DNA of 64,000 nt. Source: Pleurotus ostreatus/Saccharomyces cerevisiae fusant (Eukaryota; Opisthokonta). A program made the position numbers and the translations under genes. The stretch covers positions 18,991 through 82,990 of the forward strand of contig JAMQCK010000086.1 in the NCBI GenBank assembly GCA_024196135.1, written 5' to 3'. The notes below the pieces were generated by a model, which saw only the letters and a list, made by a program, of their open reading frames with translations, did no database searches and was not told where the DNA came from. The first letter of the stretch is position 1. Each line of letters opens with the position of its first letter. Below, one piece after another: positions 36,659-48,978 of this stretch.

Positions 36659-36734
36659 TCTGGAGATGCGGGGTCGGGACCTTTCCCTCCAACTCCACCT
36701 TTTCCTTGACCTCCATCTCAAGGACGACATCGCT

Positions 36735-39713
36735 ATGGGCGGCGGCCTCGTTACTCGGCAGGTACTCGAGCTCTACCGCAGAGCAGCGTCCGGGCAGGTG
36801 CGGGCGGACTCATAACGAAGCGCCCACAGGCCAGCTAAACGTTCCCCAGGGCGGCGTATTTTCAGGCGATAACCCTTCGAAGGTCAGTCGGACGGGGACA
36901 TCGCAGTATCCCATATCAAACCATCGTTGTAGTACAGCTCAGCGGACCCCATCAAGCTATGGGTTATTCAACTCGGTGCGTTTGCCATCCCCTCATGCAT
37001 GTCTTGTCAACTGACAACCCCGCTAGTCATTATCATTGGCATGACCCAGATCCTCTCGCTGTTCCTCAGCCGTATACGCCAGCCTAGGGTCATTGCCGAA
37101 GTTATTGGCGGTGTGATATTGGGCCCCAGTATAATGGGCAGGATCCCCGGATTCAAGCAGGCCATCTTCCCCGACGAATCCATGGACGGTCTTACCCTCA
37201 CCGCCAACATCGGCCTCGTCCTTTTCCTCTTCCTCGTCGGCCTGGAAATTGACGTCCGCATGGTCAAGCGCAACGTCGCCGCTGCGACGGCCGTTTCGGT
37301 CGCCGGTCTCCTCGTCCCCCTCGGCTTGGGCGCTGCTGTCGGCGTCGGCATCTACAACGAGTTCACAGACGGCTCTGCCAACTATGGCAACTTCCTCCTC
37401 TTCACCGCGGTCGCCATCGGCATTACGGCTTTCCCTGTTCTGTGCCGCATCCTCACCGAGCTCAAGCTCCTCGACACCACGGTTGGCGTTATCGTGCTAT
37501 CCGCAGGGGTCGGGAATGACGTGATCGGCTGGGTCCTCCTAGCGCTCACAGTCGCGCTAGTGAACGCGGACTCAGGTCTCACCGCGCTCTGGGTCCTGCT
37601 TACGGCGGCAGGCTTCGTGATCTTCCTTCTGTACCCTGTCAAATGGGGTTATGTTTGGCTGGCGAAGCGGACGGGGAGTATCGAAGCGGGCGCGCCGACT
37701 TCGTTCATGATGACTTTGACCCTGCTGACCGTCTACATCTCGGCCTTCTTCACCGACATCATTGGCGTACATGCTATCTTCGGTGGCTTCCTCGCGGGCC
37801 TGATTATTCCTCATGAGAACGGATACGCTATCTCCCTTGTCGAGAAGCTTGAGGACTTTGTATCACTGCTTTTGCTGCCTCTGGTATGTGTTTCCTTGCG
37901 AGGGTCATATAGCAGTTGCTCATAGCTTTGGGCAGTACTTCACTCTGTCTGGGTTGAAGACGAACTTGGGCCTGCTTGACAATGGAATCACGTGGGGCTA
38001 CGTTGTACTCCTCTGCGTCGTCGCTTTCGCCTCGAAGTTCTTCGCATGCGCGGGCGCTGCCTTCGCGATGGGCTTCAACTGGCGTGAGGCCGGTGCCATG
38101 GGGTCCTTGATGAGTTGCAAGGGGTACGTCTTTTGCTTGGCCTCGCTTCGAGCAATCCGCTTATGCTCGTCCCAGTCTCGTTGAGCTCATCGTTCTCAAC
38201 GTCGGCCTGCAAGCCGGAGTCCTGGACACCCGCACGTTCTCCATGTTCGTGCTCATGGCCCTGGTCTTGACGTTCATGACCACGCCCTTGACGCTGCTCT
38301 TCTATCCTGAGAGGCACCGCAAGCACTCGACGGGCCTCGAGGGCAAGAAGAGCGACAAGGGCCTCGAGGAAGGTTCGTCGCAGGCTGCGGAGGAGACGAA
38401 GACCCGTTTCGCCTTCGTCATGGAGAAGGTGGACGAGCTGCCGACGGTGATGACACTGTCGCACCTGCTGCAGCCAGAGAACCCTGCGACGTACGCGTTG
38501 TCGAATGTGCCGGATGATGCGAAGTCGGATCTCTCGCTGGTTGCGCCTGCTCTGCCGAAGGAATCGGCGGTGTCGCATCCCCGTCGCCGTCCGATTACCA
38601 TCGACGCCCTGCGCCTCATCGAGCTCTCGAACCGTACTTCGGCCGTCATCAAGTCAACTGAGGGCGACTCACTCATCCTCAATGACCCCGTTGTCTCGGT
38701 CTTCCGTACCTTCGCACACCTCAACAAGATATCGGTGTCGGCCGCGCTCACCGTTGTCCCCTACGACGAATTCCCGAACGCTATCGCGTCGCACGCGCAG
38801 GAGCGCGGGTCGCAGATGGTCATCCTTTCGTGGGCCCGTGGCACTGTGGCAGCTCCCCTGGGCGAGACACCCGCAGCCACGTCCTGGTCCGGCAATCCCT
38901 TCGACAGCGCCGCGAGCGCAGATCAGACGGGCTCCGTCGTCCATTCCGAGACGATTCGCCGCGTCTTCGCCAGTGCGACGGTCGATGTAGCCCTATTCGT
39001 GGACCGTGGTCTGAGTCTGCAGGGCGCGTTGGCGGGCGGCGTTCATCTGTTCTTGCCGTTCTTTGGTGGTCCGGATGACAGGCTTGCGCTGTCGTTCTTG
39101 GTGCAGCTGTGCGGGAATCCGACGGTGACGGCGACTGTTGTGCGCGTTCAGAAGGGCGAGCCGCTCACGCCGACGAGCACGGTGGATCACCCGAAGGCGG
39201 GAGCGCTTATGGTGAGCATCTGGTTTTGTAGGGCGCTTTCTATGCATCGCTGACAGTACGATGTAGACGATGGCTGCCGCGGATACGGTTTATGTCCAGC
39301 CCAATACGGAGACCCGCCTACACTCGGAGACGGCGGACAACATCCTCTGGGAGAAGTACGCCGGAGGCGGGACGACTAAGCATGCGCACGACGTCACCGC
39401 CGCGCTTGCGAGGATCACCTTCAAAACAGAAACCGATGCGCGCCCCCTTCACAAGATCGTCGAGCTTGTCGGCACTGAGGCGAGCAAGGTCAAGGCAGGT
39501 TCCGGCAACGATAAGGCCGTCATCGTCGTCGTCGGGCGCTCGCGCCGGATGGCGGTCGATACGCACAAGGCGGAGCTGCAGGAGCTAGTCGCGGAACGCG
39601 GGTCGGGTATGGCGAGTTCGGTGCCCAAGACGATCGGAGAAGTCGGTGCGGCGCTGGTAGCGGCCAGTACTGGAGCGAATCTGCTCGTTCTGCAAGCCGC
39701 GAGTACGGTCTGA
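36735..39713 (+). CDS. KHA1: K+/H+ antiporter of the CPA2 family (Kha1 type)
   Basis: Seven exons: 36735-36761, 36835-36882, 36933-36975, 37027-37883, 37936-38123, 38176-39211 and 39267-39713; 881 aa, close to yeast Kha1. It should exchange K+ for H+ in an endomembrane such as the Golgi. The N-terminus reads QGGVFSGDNPSK, then DPIKLWVIQL. About 12 membrane segments follow, with RIRQPRVIAEVIGGVILGPS, LFLFLVGLEID, and the ion-binding region ITAFPVLCRIL with GNDVIGWVLLAL. GVHAIFGGFLAGL and MSCKGLVELIVLNVGLQAG complete the exchanger domain. The last 400 residues are a cytosolic regulatory region with a USP-like texture. The first exon is inferred: it gives the family N-terminus in phase and follows a TATA box, but other starts are possible. 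Confidence 0.9.
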
Positions 39714-40410
39714 CCGCGGCGTTCATCTGCTCTCTGCGATGGGAAAGGGCGGAAGACACAATGCAACTATTCCTTTCTTCAAACTGGCCTTGTTCCTTGG
39801 TTTGTCCTTCATCTTGTATGTTCGTCTGTTGATACCATTTTTGTGTGTTCTTCTCTTGCTTTCTATCGGCCGATACGTCTTAGTCCTTCGCGTCGACGAA
39901 TCGCGTATCTACAGGGTGCGTCCGCTTCGAGGCCTCGGCTTCATATCGGTTGTTCTCTGTCGTTATCGTTCACGTCTTCTGTTCTGACGTTGCTTTGCGT
40001 CGACCTTCCTTGAGTCATTGAAGATGGTGGCGGAGGCCTGCTGACCAGATAGGTCAGACCTTCGTCATACGGTCGCGGGTCTCTTGTTTGTCAAGCGGCT
40101 GCACGGCCGCTGTTCAATGTGAACCCCATTACTTCCCGGGAAGATTCAAAAATTTGGTGATCCTTCAAGGCAAGGACCCCTAGGATATTTACTTGCTTTC
40201 CGAGGGATCTGTGGATGCTCCAATAAATATGTTGAACTTCTCCGAGCTGTAGAGTGACGGCAGGTGCCGAAGTGAAGCGATCACGACTGAAACACGTGTT
40301 TGGCGAACTCTTGTCCTGGACCCTCGAAGTTCATTACCACGAATCCCTCTGCCCCGGCACTTCTACTCCGCAAGGCTTTAAGCGCTGGCGGAGGCCCTGA
40401 AGAGGCCGCG
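39714..40410. other. Intergenic region, no gene seen
   Basis: T-rich 3' flank of the antiporter gene, then the upstream region of the next gene. The frame of the next gene is open from 40300 but has no ATG before 40411. Confidence 0.5.
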
Positions 40411-42462
40411 ATGCAGAACACCTCTCCCCACCGACGCGGGTTTCAGCATCGAAAGCGCGTCTCCGCCCTCCGCCTCTCGTCCGACACAACGTTAACTCTG
40501 CCGGAATACAACCCAGTCTCTAATTGGCAGAGGCAACAAATTGACGGGGAGACCGAGGACGACAGGCCCCCCGAGTACGATAGCGCGGAGGAGGCCGATG
40601 AGGAGAGCGACCCCGACGACGATCGTGACCCCCGACAGAACACCCATTACCTTCCTTCACCCCCTCTATCGGCTCCCATCGTATCTCGAAGAGGGTCACA
40701 ACTTACGCGACGTGCCCCGCCGAGACGGAAGGAAGCCAGCAGATCTAGCACGGATCTCTACCTCGACTCCCTCCTCGAGCGCAGCGTCCACGCCCTCGAA
40801 ATGTCGAATGCGCTGTTGCAGTCCTCAATTACGACCAACACGAGTCTGTCGACCATATTAGGTTCCGAGAACGCCCCTGCGGACAGTAGGCTGCAGGCGC
40901 GCGCGGTCGGGCTGTCTAGGAAGATACGGCGCTCGCATGACATGCGCGACGCGTGGATGGAGGACCTGAACGACATCAAGCGCGGCGTGGAGGATCTTTT
41001 CGAGGAGGACGGCTCGGCGAAGAAGAGGAAGGGCGCGCACGCGCCGGAGGGCAGCGTCAGCAGCAGCCTGCCCAGCGGCAGCGGTCTTGCCTATCGCCAC
41101 AGCCGTCGGCGATCGTCGGCGGACCTTCGTGATGCCAACTCTGGTCTCTCCTATGCGCCGCAAGCAAGGAACAGGCTCATATCCCCCGCACCCCGCGCCC
41201 TCACCCAATATGTCGCCGCAGACTCGTCACACGACGGCGCCAATATCACTCTACCCTCGACCCTGGGTTTGCGTGCAGCGCCATCTGCCCATTCAGCCAC
41301 GCCATCCACATCGAAGCCGAAGCCCCCACCCCACCCCTCTACTTCTAGACGCCGAGAGAGGACGGAAGGAGACAGCGACTCTGCCGCGTATGAGCGACTT
41401 GCGTCGTTTGTTTACCGGCCAGGCAACAACGCAATGACATCCCCTGACTCATTTACTTCTCCACCGCAACGTCGGGGTTCAAGTAACAGGAGTACGGAGA
41501 GGCTGTTGCCCAAGTCTTCCCCCGTCCCAGGATCGTCGCGCACTAGTTCGCGAGATTCGCGCAGTGTGCCCAGTCCTCATCGATCCCCCGCGGGCTTTAT
41601 GGACCTCCACCCTCTCCCCAGTCCTCACCGATCACGGTCCAGTACCCCCAAGCGTGCACCTTCACCCCCACCCCCACCTCCCACCCATCGCCGATGCATG
41701 ACACCACCCACGGAAGAATCCTCCGTATCATCATCGTCAGATTCCTCCGATAGCGTGCGCGCGAAATTGACGGTCGAGTCGCTGCGCAAGATATTGCAAG
41801 AACAGCCGGCCAACGCATCTACCCTCGACGACGCGTGGGTCGTGGTCGATGCGCCGGAGCGACGCCCACCGCCGCCCAAGTTTCTGCTGCCGCGTAGTCC
41901 ACCCCCGCCCGCGGAAGCGGCGACGTCTACGGCTACGGCTTCAATTTCGAGGCTCTTCACCAAGGCCCAGCATTCCTCCTCTACTCGCGCACCTTCACCT
42001 CCCAAGATCAGCTCGTTCAAAGGCAAGGGCAAAGAGCGTGCACTCAACGATTCTTCGGCCCCTACGACACCCACCCTCACCCACGTTCCTTCCTCTTCCT
42101 CGATTGCGCGCGACTTCGAGCGGCGCCGTACGCCCTCGACCTTGAGCGTGTCGGACATGGTTGGCGTCGCAGTTGCGCTCTCCCATTCGCATTCGCAGCC
42201 CAATTCGGGCGTGTCGACGCCCAAGCGAATCAGCTTCGCAGAGCTGCCGGAGAGCTATGGCGCATCTCGTCCAGCGGGCTCAGGTCCCTCGACAACACGT
42301 CGGAAGAAGCGAAGGGACAAGGGGAAGGAGGAGACCGGATGGTGGTCCTCTTGGTTCGGTGGCCTGTCGTACGGGGACCGGATGGAGGAGCGGATGATGG
42401 GCCGGGGGCGCGTAGGCATAGGTCTAGCGCCGTCATCGGGCCTCGATGATTGGACTATATGA
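40411..42462 (+). CDS. Large intronless, mostly disordered protein
   Basis: A single exon of 683 aa, unusual in a window where nearly every gene is split. I do not recognise the family. An acidic segment (YDSAEEADEESDPDDD) precedes the one region with helical character, about residues 110-200 (YLDSLLERSVHALEMSNALL, then SRKIRRSHDMRDAWMEDLND). The remainder is Ser/Pro/Arg-rich with many SP/TP sites and PPPPPP runs. Near the C-terminus come LSVSDMVGVAVAL and a Lys/Arg-rich cluster before WWSSWFGGLSYGDRMEERM. The SP-rich sequence suggests a phosphorylated cytoplasmic or septum/polarity factor; that is inference only. ATG 40411 is the first in frame. Confidence 0.75.
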   Translation: MQNTSPHRRGFQHRKRVSALRLSSDTTLTLPEYNPVSNWQRQQIDGETEDDRPPEYDSAEEADEESDPDDDRDPRQNTHYLPSPPLSAPIVSRRGSQLTRRAPPRRKEASRSSTDLYLDSLLERSVHALEMSNALLQSSITTNTSLSTILGSENAPADSRLQARAVGLSRKIRRSHDMRDAWMEDLNDIKRGVEDLFEEDGSAKKRKGAHAPEGSVSSSLPSGSGLAYRHSRRRSSADLRDANSGLSYAPQARNRLISPAPRALTQYVAADSSHDGANITLPSTLGLRAAPSAHSATPSTSKPKPPPHPSTSRRRERTEGDSDSAAYERLASFVYRPGNNAMTSPDSFTSPPQRRGSSNRSTERLLPKSSPVPGSSRTSSRDSRSVPSPHRSPAGFMDLHPLPSPHRSRSSTPKRAPSPPPPPPTHRRCMTPPTEESSVSSSSDSSDSVRAKLTVESLRKILQEQPANASTLDDAWVVVDAPERRPPPPKFLLPRSPPPPAEAATSTATASISRLFTKAQHSSSTRAPSPPKISSFKGKGKERALNDSSAPTTPTLTHVPSSSSIARDFERRRTPSTLSVSDMVGVAVALSHSHSQPNSGVSTPKRISFAELPESYGASRPAGSGPSTTRRKKRRDKGKEETGWWSSWFGGLSYGDRMEERMMGRGRVGIGLAPSSGLDDWTI

Positions 42463-43164
42463 TGGATGGATAAGTGCGTATGACCTTTGTATCGTCGTCG
42501 TCGATAGTGACTGAAGGCTTCCTTAGCCTTCTTCTCCTGGATAACTTATCAGTACACCTATTGCATCTCGTCCTGTTGCTCTTCGCTGCTCGCTACGATG
42601 CTGTCTTGTGTTACGACCCCCCTAATGACTGTTGGCTTGCATCGCTCACGACCCTTGGATCCCTCTACCATCTCTTTGGGCCTTGACCATCTTCTTGGCC
42701 CTCGCCATCTCAACCCTTATCATCTCCCTCATACCCCCATGGCGCCTTTTTGCATGCCCATGGTACTTGCTTGTTCCTTCTCCTACCTACATACATACTG
42801 ATGTGTACATACATGCTCAACCTGTGATATACAATTCAACCTCTGTAGCATCATCTATCGCAGCGCTCGGCCGTGAAAGACGCGCGCTCCACGTACAGTG
42901 CTATTCGACAAGGACATTCTACTCCGCGTTCCACCCTCCCTCGAAGCTCGATGGTGAGCTACCACACTCGTTTCCTATATACCTTCTGTTATCAATGCAC
43001 GGCATTCTGACCTCGATGTTCGACCCTCAACCGCCAGAACGTGGAGCGATATGGTAGGTAGGAGACATTGTTATCCATTCCGTTATGCAGACGTATCTGT
43101 TCGTCAGGAGGTGCCTCGTACTGGGCGCCGTCTCTGGCCAGCACGGCCCCTCCGAACTAGTCGT
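42463..43164. other. Intergenic region, no gene seen
   Basis: Convergent 3' flanks of the disordered-protein gene and F-box 4. Pyrimidine-rich, with short overlapping ORFs only. Confidence 0.5.
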
Positions 43165-45072
43165 CTACTCCGCCTCTGGGGTATCGAACAAGATTTCACA
43201 GTAAACCGTATCTGGCTCCATGTCGACCTTTACGCCCATCTCGCGAGCGTGCGTGACCAGGTTCTTCAGAGTCTTAGCGCAAGTCGGCATGCTCACTTGA
43301 AGATCAACTCACAATTACTGCCATCATGTTGTGCGATTGCCATTCCGAGGAAATGACAAGCCTGCGCACCGCCCTCCCGCCTCCCGCGCATGCGTCAAGG
43401 ACATCCTGCAGGTCCTTGGAGACGCGCCTGACGTGCTCGCCGAGCCATACGACGGTGGATGTTGTTTCGTCCTGCAGCTCCCAGCGGAAGCTGCGCAGCT
43501 TGTGGTCCGTGTTGCTGCCAGCCCAATCGCGAAGCGCGTCGAACCAGATCTGGTGATCGTCGAGTCTTCCACGACACGATATCCATTGAAGCGAAGGAAG
43601 CGCGCGGAGTACCAGGCGACAGATGTTTCGCTGCAGCAGCAGAGATCTATCTCCGCAATCGAGATATGTGATTGATTGAGAAGGAACCGCGCTCAGTAGC
43701 TGCACCAGCAGGCGCCCCTGCATCTCCTCGTCCCCGGATGGATATGCCGCTATACAGAGCCTCGCTCCCGACCCCCCTGGGATTCTACCAGGTTGTCCTT
43801 CGTCTGGCGAGTCTGTTGCGAACAAGACCATAGGGCTGCTAATGAGGCGCACGTAACGCATTGCGGGCGCGCTAGGCCGACTGAACAAGCCTCCAACCGC
43901 GTCATGAAGGGGTTGGTATTCATTCTGTAGCGCACCCGAGGTCTGTAGGACGATGTCGGACCATGAAGGCATATGGACAGAAGCAAGCATGGCTGTGCAG
44001 AGCAATGGATGGGCAGTCAAGTAAAGGTAATTGAGGCAAGGAAGATGAACCAGTTCTGTCTGTCCGTCCAACATGTCTGACCCATTCCGTGTCAGGAGGC
44101 GAAATCTTCTCAAGTCGGGAGAGCGGCGCAGCATGGAGAGCAGGGCAGATAGGGTTATCGGTTGGGGTGCATCGCTCTCGATGAAGGAGTAGAAATACAT
44201 CGTCAGGCTTTGTAGACCCCGGAGAGCATCCCAATGTACTGCGACGTTCTTGAGGAAGAGCGTGCGAAGGCAGGACACGACGTTTTGTGTCGCTTCCTGA
44301 GACAGGACGAATGGGCCGTGGTCGCCCGCCGGCTGGAGGATGAGCGATAGCATCTGCAAGCCTATGCGGCGACTCGCGGTGTAAAACTCCAGAAGATGTT
44401 GAAGACAAGGCTCTGTTCCGGCCAGTTCGAGCGAAGAGAATTGGTCGAAATGGGGTACGAGAACCGGCAGCAGGGTACGCGTGGCCTGCCCGGTGAAGTC
44501 TCGTTCGAGGTTGATTGTCATGGTGAGGGGATGTTCCTTGCAGCGAATCCTGTGATGTGGCGATGGTAGGATAAGATGTGCCGGGTCACGGGCTCGAATC
44601 CCGACATGCATTCTGCTCCAGAGAATGGGAGTGGAAACGCCAATTGCACGCCATCGTCGACATACCAGCATTAAGTAGCTCCACGACTGGAGTCGGCCGC
44701 AAAGCAGCGGTCTACCCGGGCAGGCGACGAACAAGAAGATTTCCGACAAGAGCTCGCTAGGCATGCAGACGGCGGGAACAGTCAAATTGCGATGGCTCTT
44801 TAAAGCGGTCAAATGCGCGCCGAACGACGCGATATAGCCGTCCATTTCTGCCGTATCCGTTGTGATCCGACCCTGTTCTGGAAGCACTAGGAGGGGCTCA
44901 TTCAGCATCTTCGAGAAACCCCATCGAACGCCTAGATGGGGACTGGTCATTGTCAACTGGCGTGATAGCTCGAGTGAATGAATGCTGCTCACTCGTGCTG
45001 GTAAAGCACTGATAATGCATCCTCGTATGTCTCGAGCCGTTCGTCACTGCCATCGTCCGAAGGCATGGACAT
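43165..45072 (-). CDS. F-box protein 4 of the six-member family
   Basis: Exons 44993-45072, 43313-44942 and 43165-43272 give 605 aa. Exon 1 ends YQHD, exon 2 opens PHLGVRWGFSKMLNEPLLVLP, and the last exon encodes VTHAREMGVKVDMEPD, closely parallel to F-box 5 and 6. The F-box-like domain is VCMPSELLSEIFLFVA, then LMLVCRRWRAIGVSTPILWS. The last intron is ambiguous: a GTGAGT donor at 43312 gives only 40 nt, while GTAATT six bases earlier gives 46 nt and a junction like the paralogues. It is head-to-head with F-box 5, with 194 bp between the starts. Confidence 0.86.
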
Positions 45073-45266
45073 CGTGATGTAAGCCGTCTGGCCGTTTAGA
45101 TGAGAGCAAGGTCAAAGAGCAGCCGCTTGACATAAATCGCACATGGCCAGCGCGTGCACCGTCGTGACGAATAGTAACGTGTCACAAGCCCTTTGTCTTT
45201 CTGCTCTCATCTCGCTGGGTGATTCGGCCGCCTGTGAACAGATTTTTGAAAAAGGTTTCTTGCCCA
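45073..45266. promoter_or_regulatory. Divergent promoter of F-box 4 and F-box 5
   Basis: 194 bp separate the two start codons on opposite strands. No strong core element was recognised. Confidence 0.5.
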
Positions 45267-47170
45267 ATGTCCGTCTGTGATGATTCCACCTCCAGTGCTT
45301 CCGGCGCCCATCGGCTTTCACTGATCTATCAACCTGAGTGAGTGGCACTGTCTCACGCTTCTCTTCAGCGATCAATGACACGGATGTCGATGGCAGTCCT
45401 TATCTTGGACTCGAATGGGCGACCTCTAGCTTCCTGTCTCAACCTCTCCTGGTCTTGCCCGACCGCAACGACGAGAACAATGGCGACGATCAGGTCACTC
45501 GGCTGGACGACTATATTGCATCGCTCTACACCCACATCACGAGTATCACAAGCCATCGTAACATGCTCCTCCCAATCTCTCGCTTGCCTAATGAAATCCT
45601 ATCCTCGATTTTCCTGCTCGTCGCTTCTTCGCGCGAGGGGCAACCAAGGCATCCCAAATATTGGACTGGCCTCATGCTCGTATGCCGGCGATGGCGCATT
45701 GTCGGGGTCTCCAGTCCTATTCTCTGGTCCCACATGAGCATTATGCCATCTGGAAAATTGCGTCTCGCCTTGCCTCCTCCTCATCAGTCGCGCTACTGTG
45801 GAACACATCCTTTGACAGTAGCCATTTACTTGACGGACAACTTTCGTTCTGCGTGGCCACGACTCCAAATTCACGCCGACTATATCCGTGAACTGACCAT
45901 GCACGGGTCGGGCACATGCCTTAACACCTTCTTTGGTCTGTTCGGGGAAAGCCGTCGGGACAGTCTACGAAACCTGTCGGTCACGCATATCGTCTCGCCA
46001 ACCCGGACCGACTCATGCCCATGCGTCATCCCACCGGAAGCATCAAGAAACATTGCATCGAACCTGCAGAAGCTGCATCTCGACGGCGTCGCTTTGGACT
46101 GGGATGTCCTCCACAGTCTGACGAGCCTCGATGTGAAATGCCTCCCGCGAATTGGGTCTACTGCCCCGTGGCCAGTTACTGCATCCTGTCTCTTGGTGGT
46201 AGTTCGCCGCTCCCCTTCGCTGCAGCATCTTAGGCTCGAGACATACTTTGCTACAGATGGGCTCCATACGCATGGGAAGCCCGTAGATCTTCCTTACCTC
46301 CGGTCCCTAGATCTTCGCGCTCGACCGCTAGTTTGCGCGTTCATCATATCGGCCCTTCGTATGCCAGCACACGCGCGCCTCTCTATTCACTCAAATAACA
46401 AGAGCGAAACCGAAGATAGTTATGGGCGCCTGTGCGACGCGCTTCGCGGGCATTTCTCTCGCTCGTCTACGCTAGTTCTGCGAACCCTACAGCTCAGGGA
46501 GCAGCACCAGTGGGCGTGGTACGTGGACCTTCCAGCGGAAGATGACTGCTCTCGAGCGATTCCCGGGGAACAGATCCTCCTTCTGCATCTGCTAAGTCCC
46601 TTCGATGATGACGAGTTGTACGAGCGCACCCTGAGACAGGTGCTGGACGCAGTACCCTCCGGGCAGGTCGAATACCTCCATTCCTGCCAGGGCAACGCGG
46701 TATTGAAGGTCCGGGCTCGTCGCCTGCTTCTACCGCTTTTGCCTTCGTTGCGGCTGCTCTATTTCAACTCGACCGCCAACGACTCGGAGTGGTTCGACGC
46801 AGTACAGGAATGGGTCGTCCAGGGGGCTTCGCGCAACGGACATCTGCGAAGCATCTACTGGTCCGATAGAAGCTTTGGGCGACGCGGTACGGACCCGAAA
46901 GGGTATGTATCCGGCATTGCCTCGAAGCTTAGGACGCTCCTCGACACATACGTTGTACACCGGCCACTGCCGGAGAGACTTGTACTGCGCGAGCGATGGC
47001 TCGGATGCGGTTCCAAAGAGATGGCGGTGAGTTGTCAAAATATACGCCAGTGATCATTACTTACTGTCGTATAGGAGCTTGTACAATACGCTCTGGACGT
47101 GGGCGTACGAGTCGACATCAATCCTAACGCTAAGCTCGGTGCCATTATCTTCGGCGTCTCGAGGGGATGA
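45267..47170 (+). CDS. F-box protein 5 of the six-member family
   Basis: Exons 45267-45337, 45397-47026 and 47075-47170 give 598 aa. The short first exon ends YQPD; exon 2 opens PYLGLEWATSSFLSQPLLVLP. The F-box-like domain is ISRLPNEILSSIFLLVA, then LMLVCRRWRIVGVSSPILWS. The Leu-rich body includes LHLDGVALDWDVLHSLTSLD. The last exon encodes ELVQYALDVGVRVDINPN. It is most like F-box 6 across the whole length (shared PPPHQ, CGTHPLTV, DRLVIR/ERLVLR-type segments), so these two are recent paralogues although 12 kb apart. Confidence 0.9.
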
Positions 47171-47804
47171 AGAAGTCACACGAGACACCTTGTCCTCTTT
47201 GCACTGGCACGTTTTAGTAAGTGAAGGTATATCCACTTCATATGCGCTTGACGCTGCGCTCATGCTTGCGCAGAAATCATTTCGATGGTACGAAAATGCA
47301 GCCTGCCGAATGTGGCAGCGGCACACTGGAAAGGAGAAGTAAGCGCTAGAGCCTCAGCAGCTGCTCCTGCTATGTAATGTACGTCACTGTACGGAAATTA
47401 TGAGGCCAAACATAGAGGGCAGGCTCATCATCTGAGTATAGCTTGAGTTCGTGAAAAGTTCAACCACACACGTGACTATCCCGTGACCCATCGAAACTCA
47501 CTCTCAAAGTCGCCTCGTCCGCTTCTCAGCTTGCTGTACCGCGAGTGAAGTCATATTACCGGCGGAACAATCAGGGCACTCATCGTACACTTATGCATCC
47601 TCGTCGTCAGAGTGTCGAGGAATACATATCCAAGGAGCACGACTCCGCTTTCTCAACGTCATCGCCGCCTCACCGTCCGCTCTGCGGTTCTCTTATTTAT
47701 GAGCGACCGAAGGACAGACATTCGCTTTCCCCCTCTCTACTCGCAATATCCATCTCACTAGGCAACTCGCTAGTAATCTTCCTCGATACAATCCGCAACA
47801 CACT
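47171..47804. other. Intergenic region, no gene seen
   Basis: 3' flank of F-box 5 and promoter of the PEBP gene. A CACGTG (47469-47474) with GTGAC repeats lies about 330 bp upstream of the PEBP start. Confidence 0.5.
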
Positions 47805-48691
47805 ATGGCAGCCCTCCATCAAGCCATCCCTTCCCTGAACGAAGTCATCGAGAGCCTCAAGGATCACAGCGTCTTCCCAGACGTGCTCCCGTACTCGACG
47901 GCGCAGGAGCTAAAGGTGCGTTGCTAGGTCAACTGATTGATAGACAATTATCTCCCATGCTTCACATCCCCTCCACGCGCATGTCACCCTACCCGTCGAC
48001 TCCCCCAACGCAGAGCAGCAAAGCTGACCGTCCTCAGGGTGTACTCGAAATCAGGTACCCCTCCGGCATCTCCATCACCGCTGGTCAGAAGCCACACCGC
48101 GACGAAGTGCAGGGAGAACCGTCTATACGCTTCCATCCATCCACGGTACGTCTTCTCCCCCATGCCTGCTCGCCACGCCAGCAGATATAGTCCACTTACC
48201 GCCCCACCCTTCAGGCGGTCGATTCAGCCGCTACCTACACCCTCATCATGACCGACCCCGACCTCATGAAGCGCAACGACCCGCTAGACAAGCAAGTCCG
48301 CCACTGGGTCCAGCCCGGCCTTAAGCCCGCTGCCGGAAACCCCACCCTCACCCGCACCGACCCCACCGTCACGCACGGCGGCGGGCCCTCGCTCGTCCCT
48401 ACCCGCCCGCCGCACACAGCGTTCCTCCCCTCTGCGCCCATGCCGGGTACGGGGGCGCACCGGTACGTGTTTGTACTGGCGAAGGAGACGGGGCGGGACG
48501 TCGGGACGGGCGAACGTAGGGGAGATGCCGATTTCGCGGAGCGTCTGAAGTTTGACGCGACGGCGTTCATTCGGGAGCATGGGCTGGAGGTAGTAGGCGT
48601 AGCGGTCATGGAGGTGACGCCGACGGCGGGGGCGGGGGTTGATGATGCGAAGTTGATGGCGGAGAGCGCGATGCATAAGGTTGTTGGATAG
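47805..48691 (+). CDS. Phosphatidylethanolamine-binding protein (PEBP / carboxypeptidase Y inhibitor type)
   Basis: Exons 47805-47915, 48038-48145 and 48215-48691 give 231 aa. PEBP proteins bind anionic ligands; fungal members such as yeast TFS1 inhibit carboxypeptidase Y and influence Ras signalling. The signature segments are present: YTLIMTDPDLMKRNDP, VRHWVQPGL and the ligand-pocket GTGAHRYVFVL. The N-terminal helix (IESLKDHSVFPDVLPY) is normal for the fungal branch. The segment between HWVQPGL and the GAHRY element contains an insertion rich in Pro/Thr/Gly (residues about 110-140), longer than in typical members. No secretion signal is visible. Confidence 0.92.
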
Positions 48692-48978
48692 AGGGCCAAC
48701 GGACGACGCAGAGACTTGATGTCGGACAAGAAAGAATACAAATGTAGCATAGCGTTAGCAATATACATTCGAGACCTTCTATCTGCACATACTCGGTCAC
48801 CGTGAGGCGTGCAGAGGCGTATCGACGTACACAAGAGGTATACAGACAGCGTCCAAGAGACCCTTCTCGATCAGGCAAGGCGTGCGGACGTGCACTGTGG
48901 GCGTATTGACCAGAGGGTAGTGCGTGTCTCGCGGATGCTCGAGGCTATCAAGTGCAGCATGAACGGTAATAGCAGTGC

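Noticed and set aside
36634..36734. Longer start of the antiporter gene at the upstream in-frame ATG 36634
   Set aside because: That frame runs through the TATA box at 36651 and lacks family similarity; a spliced start at 36735 fits better.
41625..42224. 199-codon ORF antisense to the disordered-protein gene
   Set aside because: Mirror of the GC-rich codons of the sense gene; Ser/Gly/Glu-rich shadow.
44577..44610. T-arm-like GGCTCGAATCCC resembling a second tRNA
   Set aside because: Lies inside F-box 4 coding sequence; no acceptor, D or anticodon stem could be formed around it.
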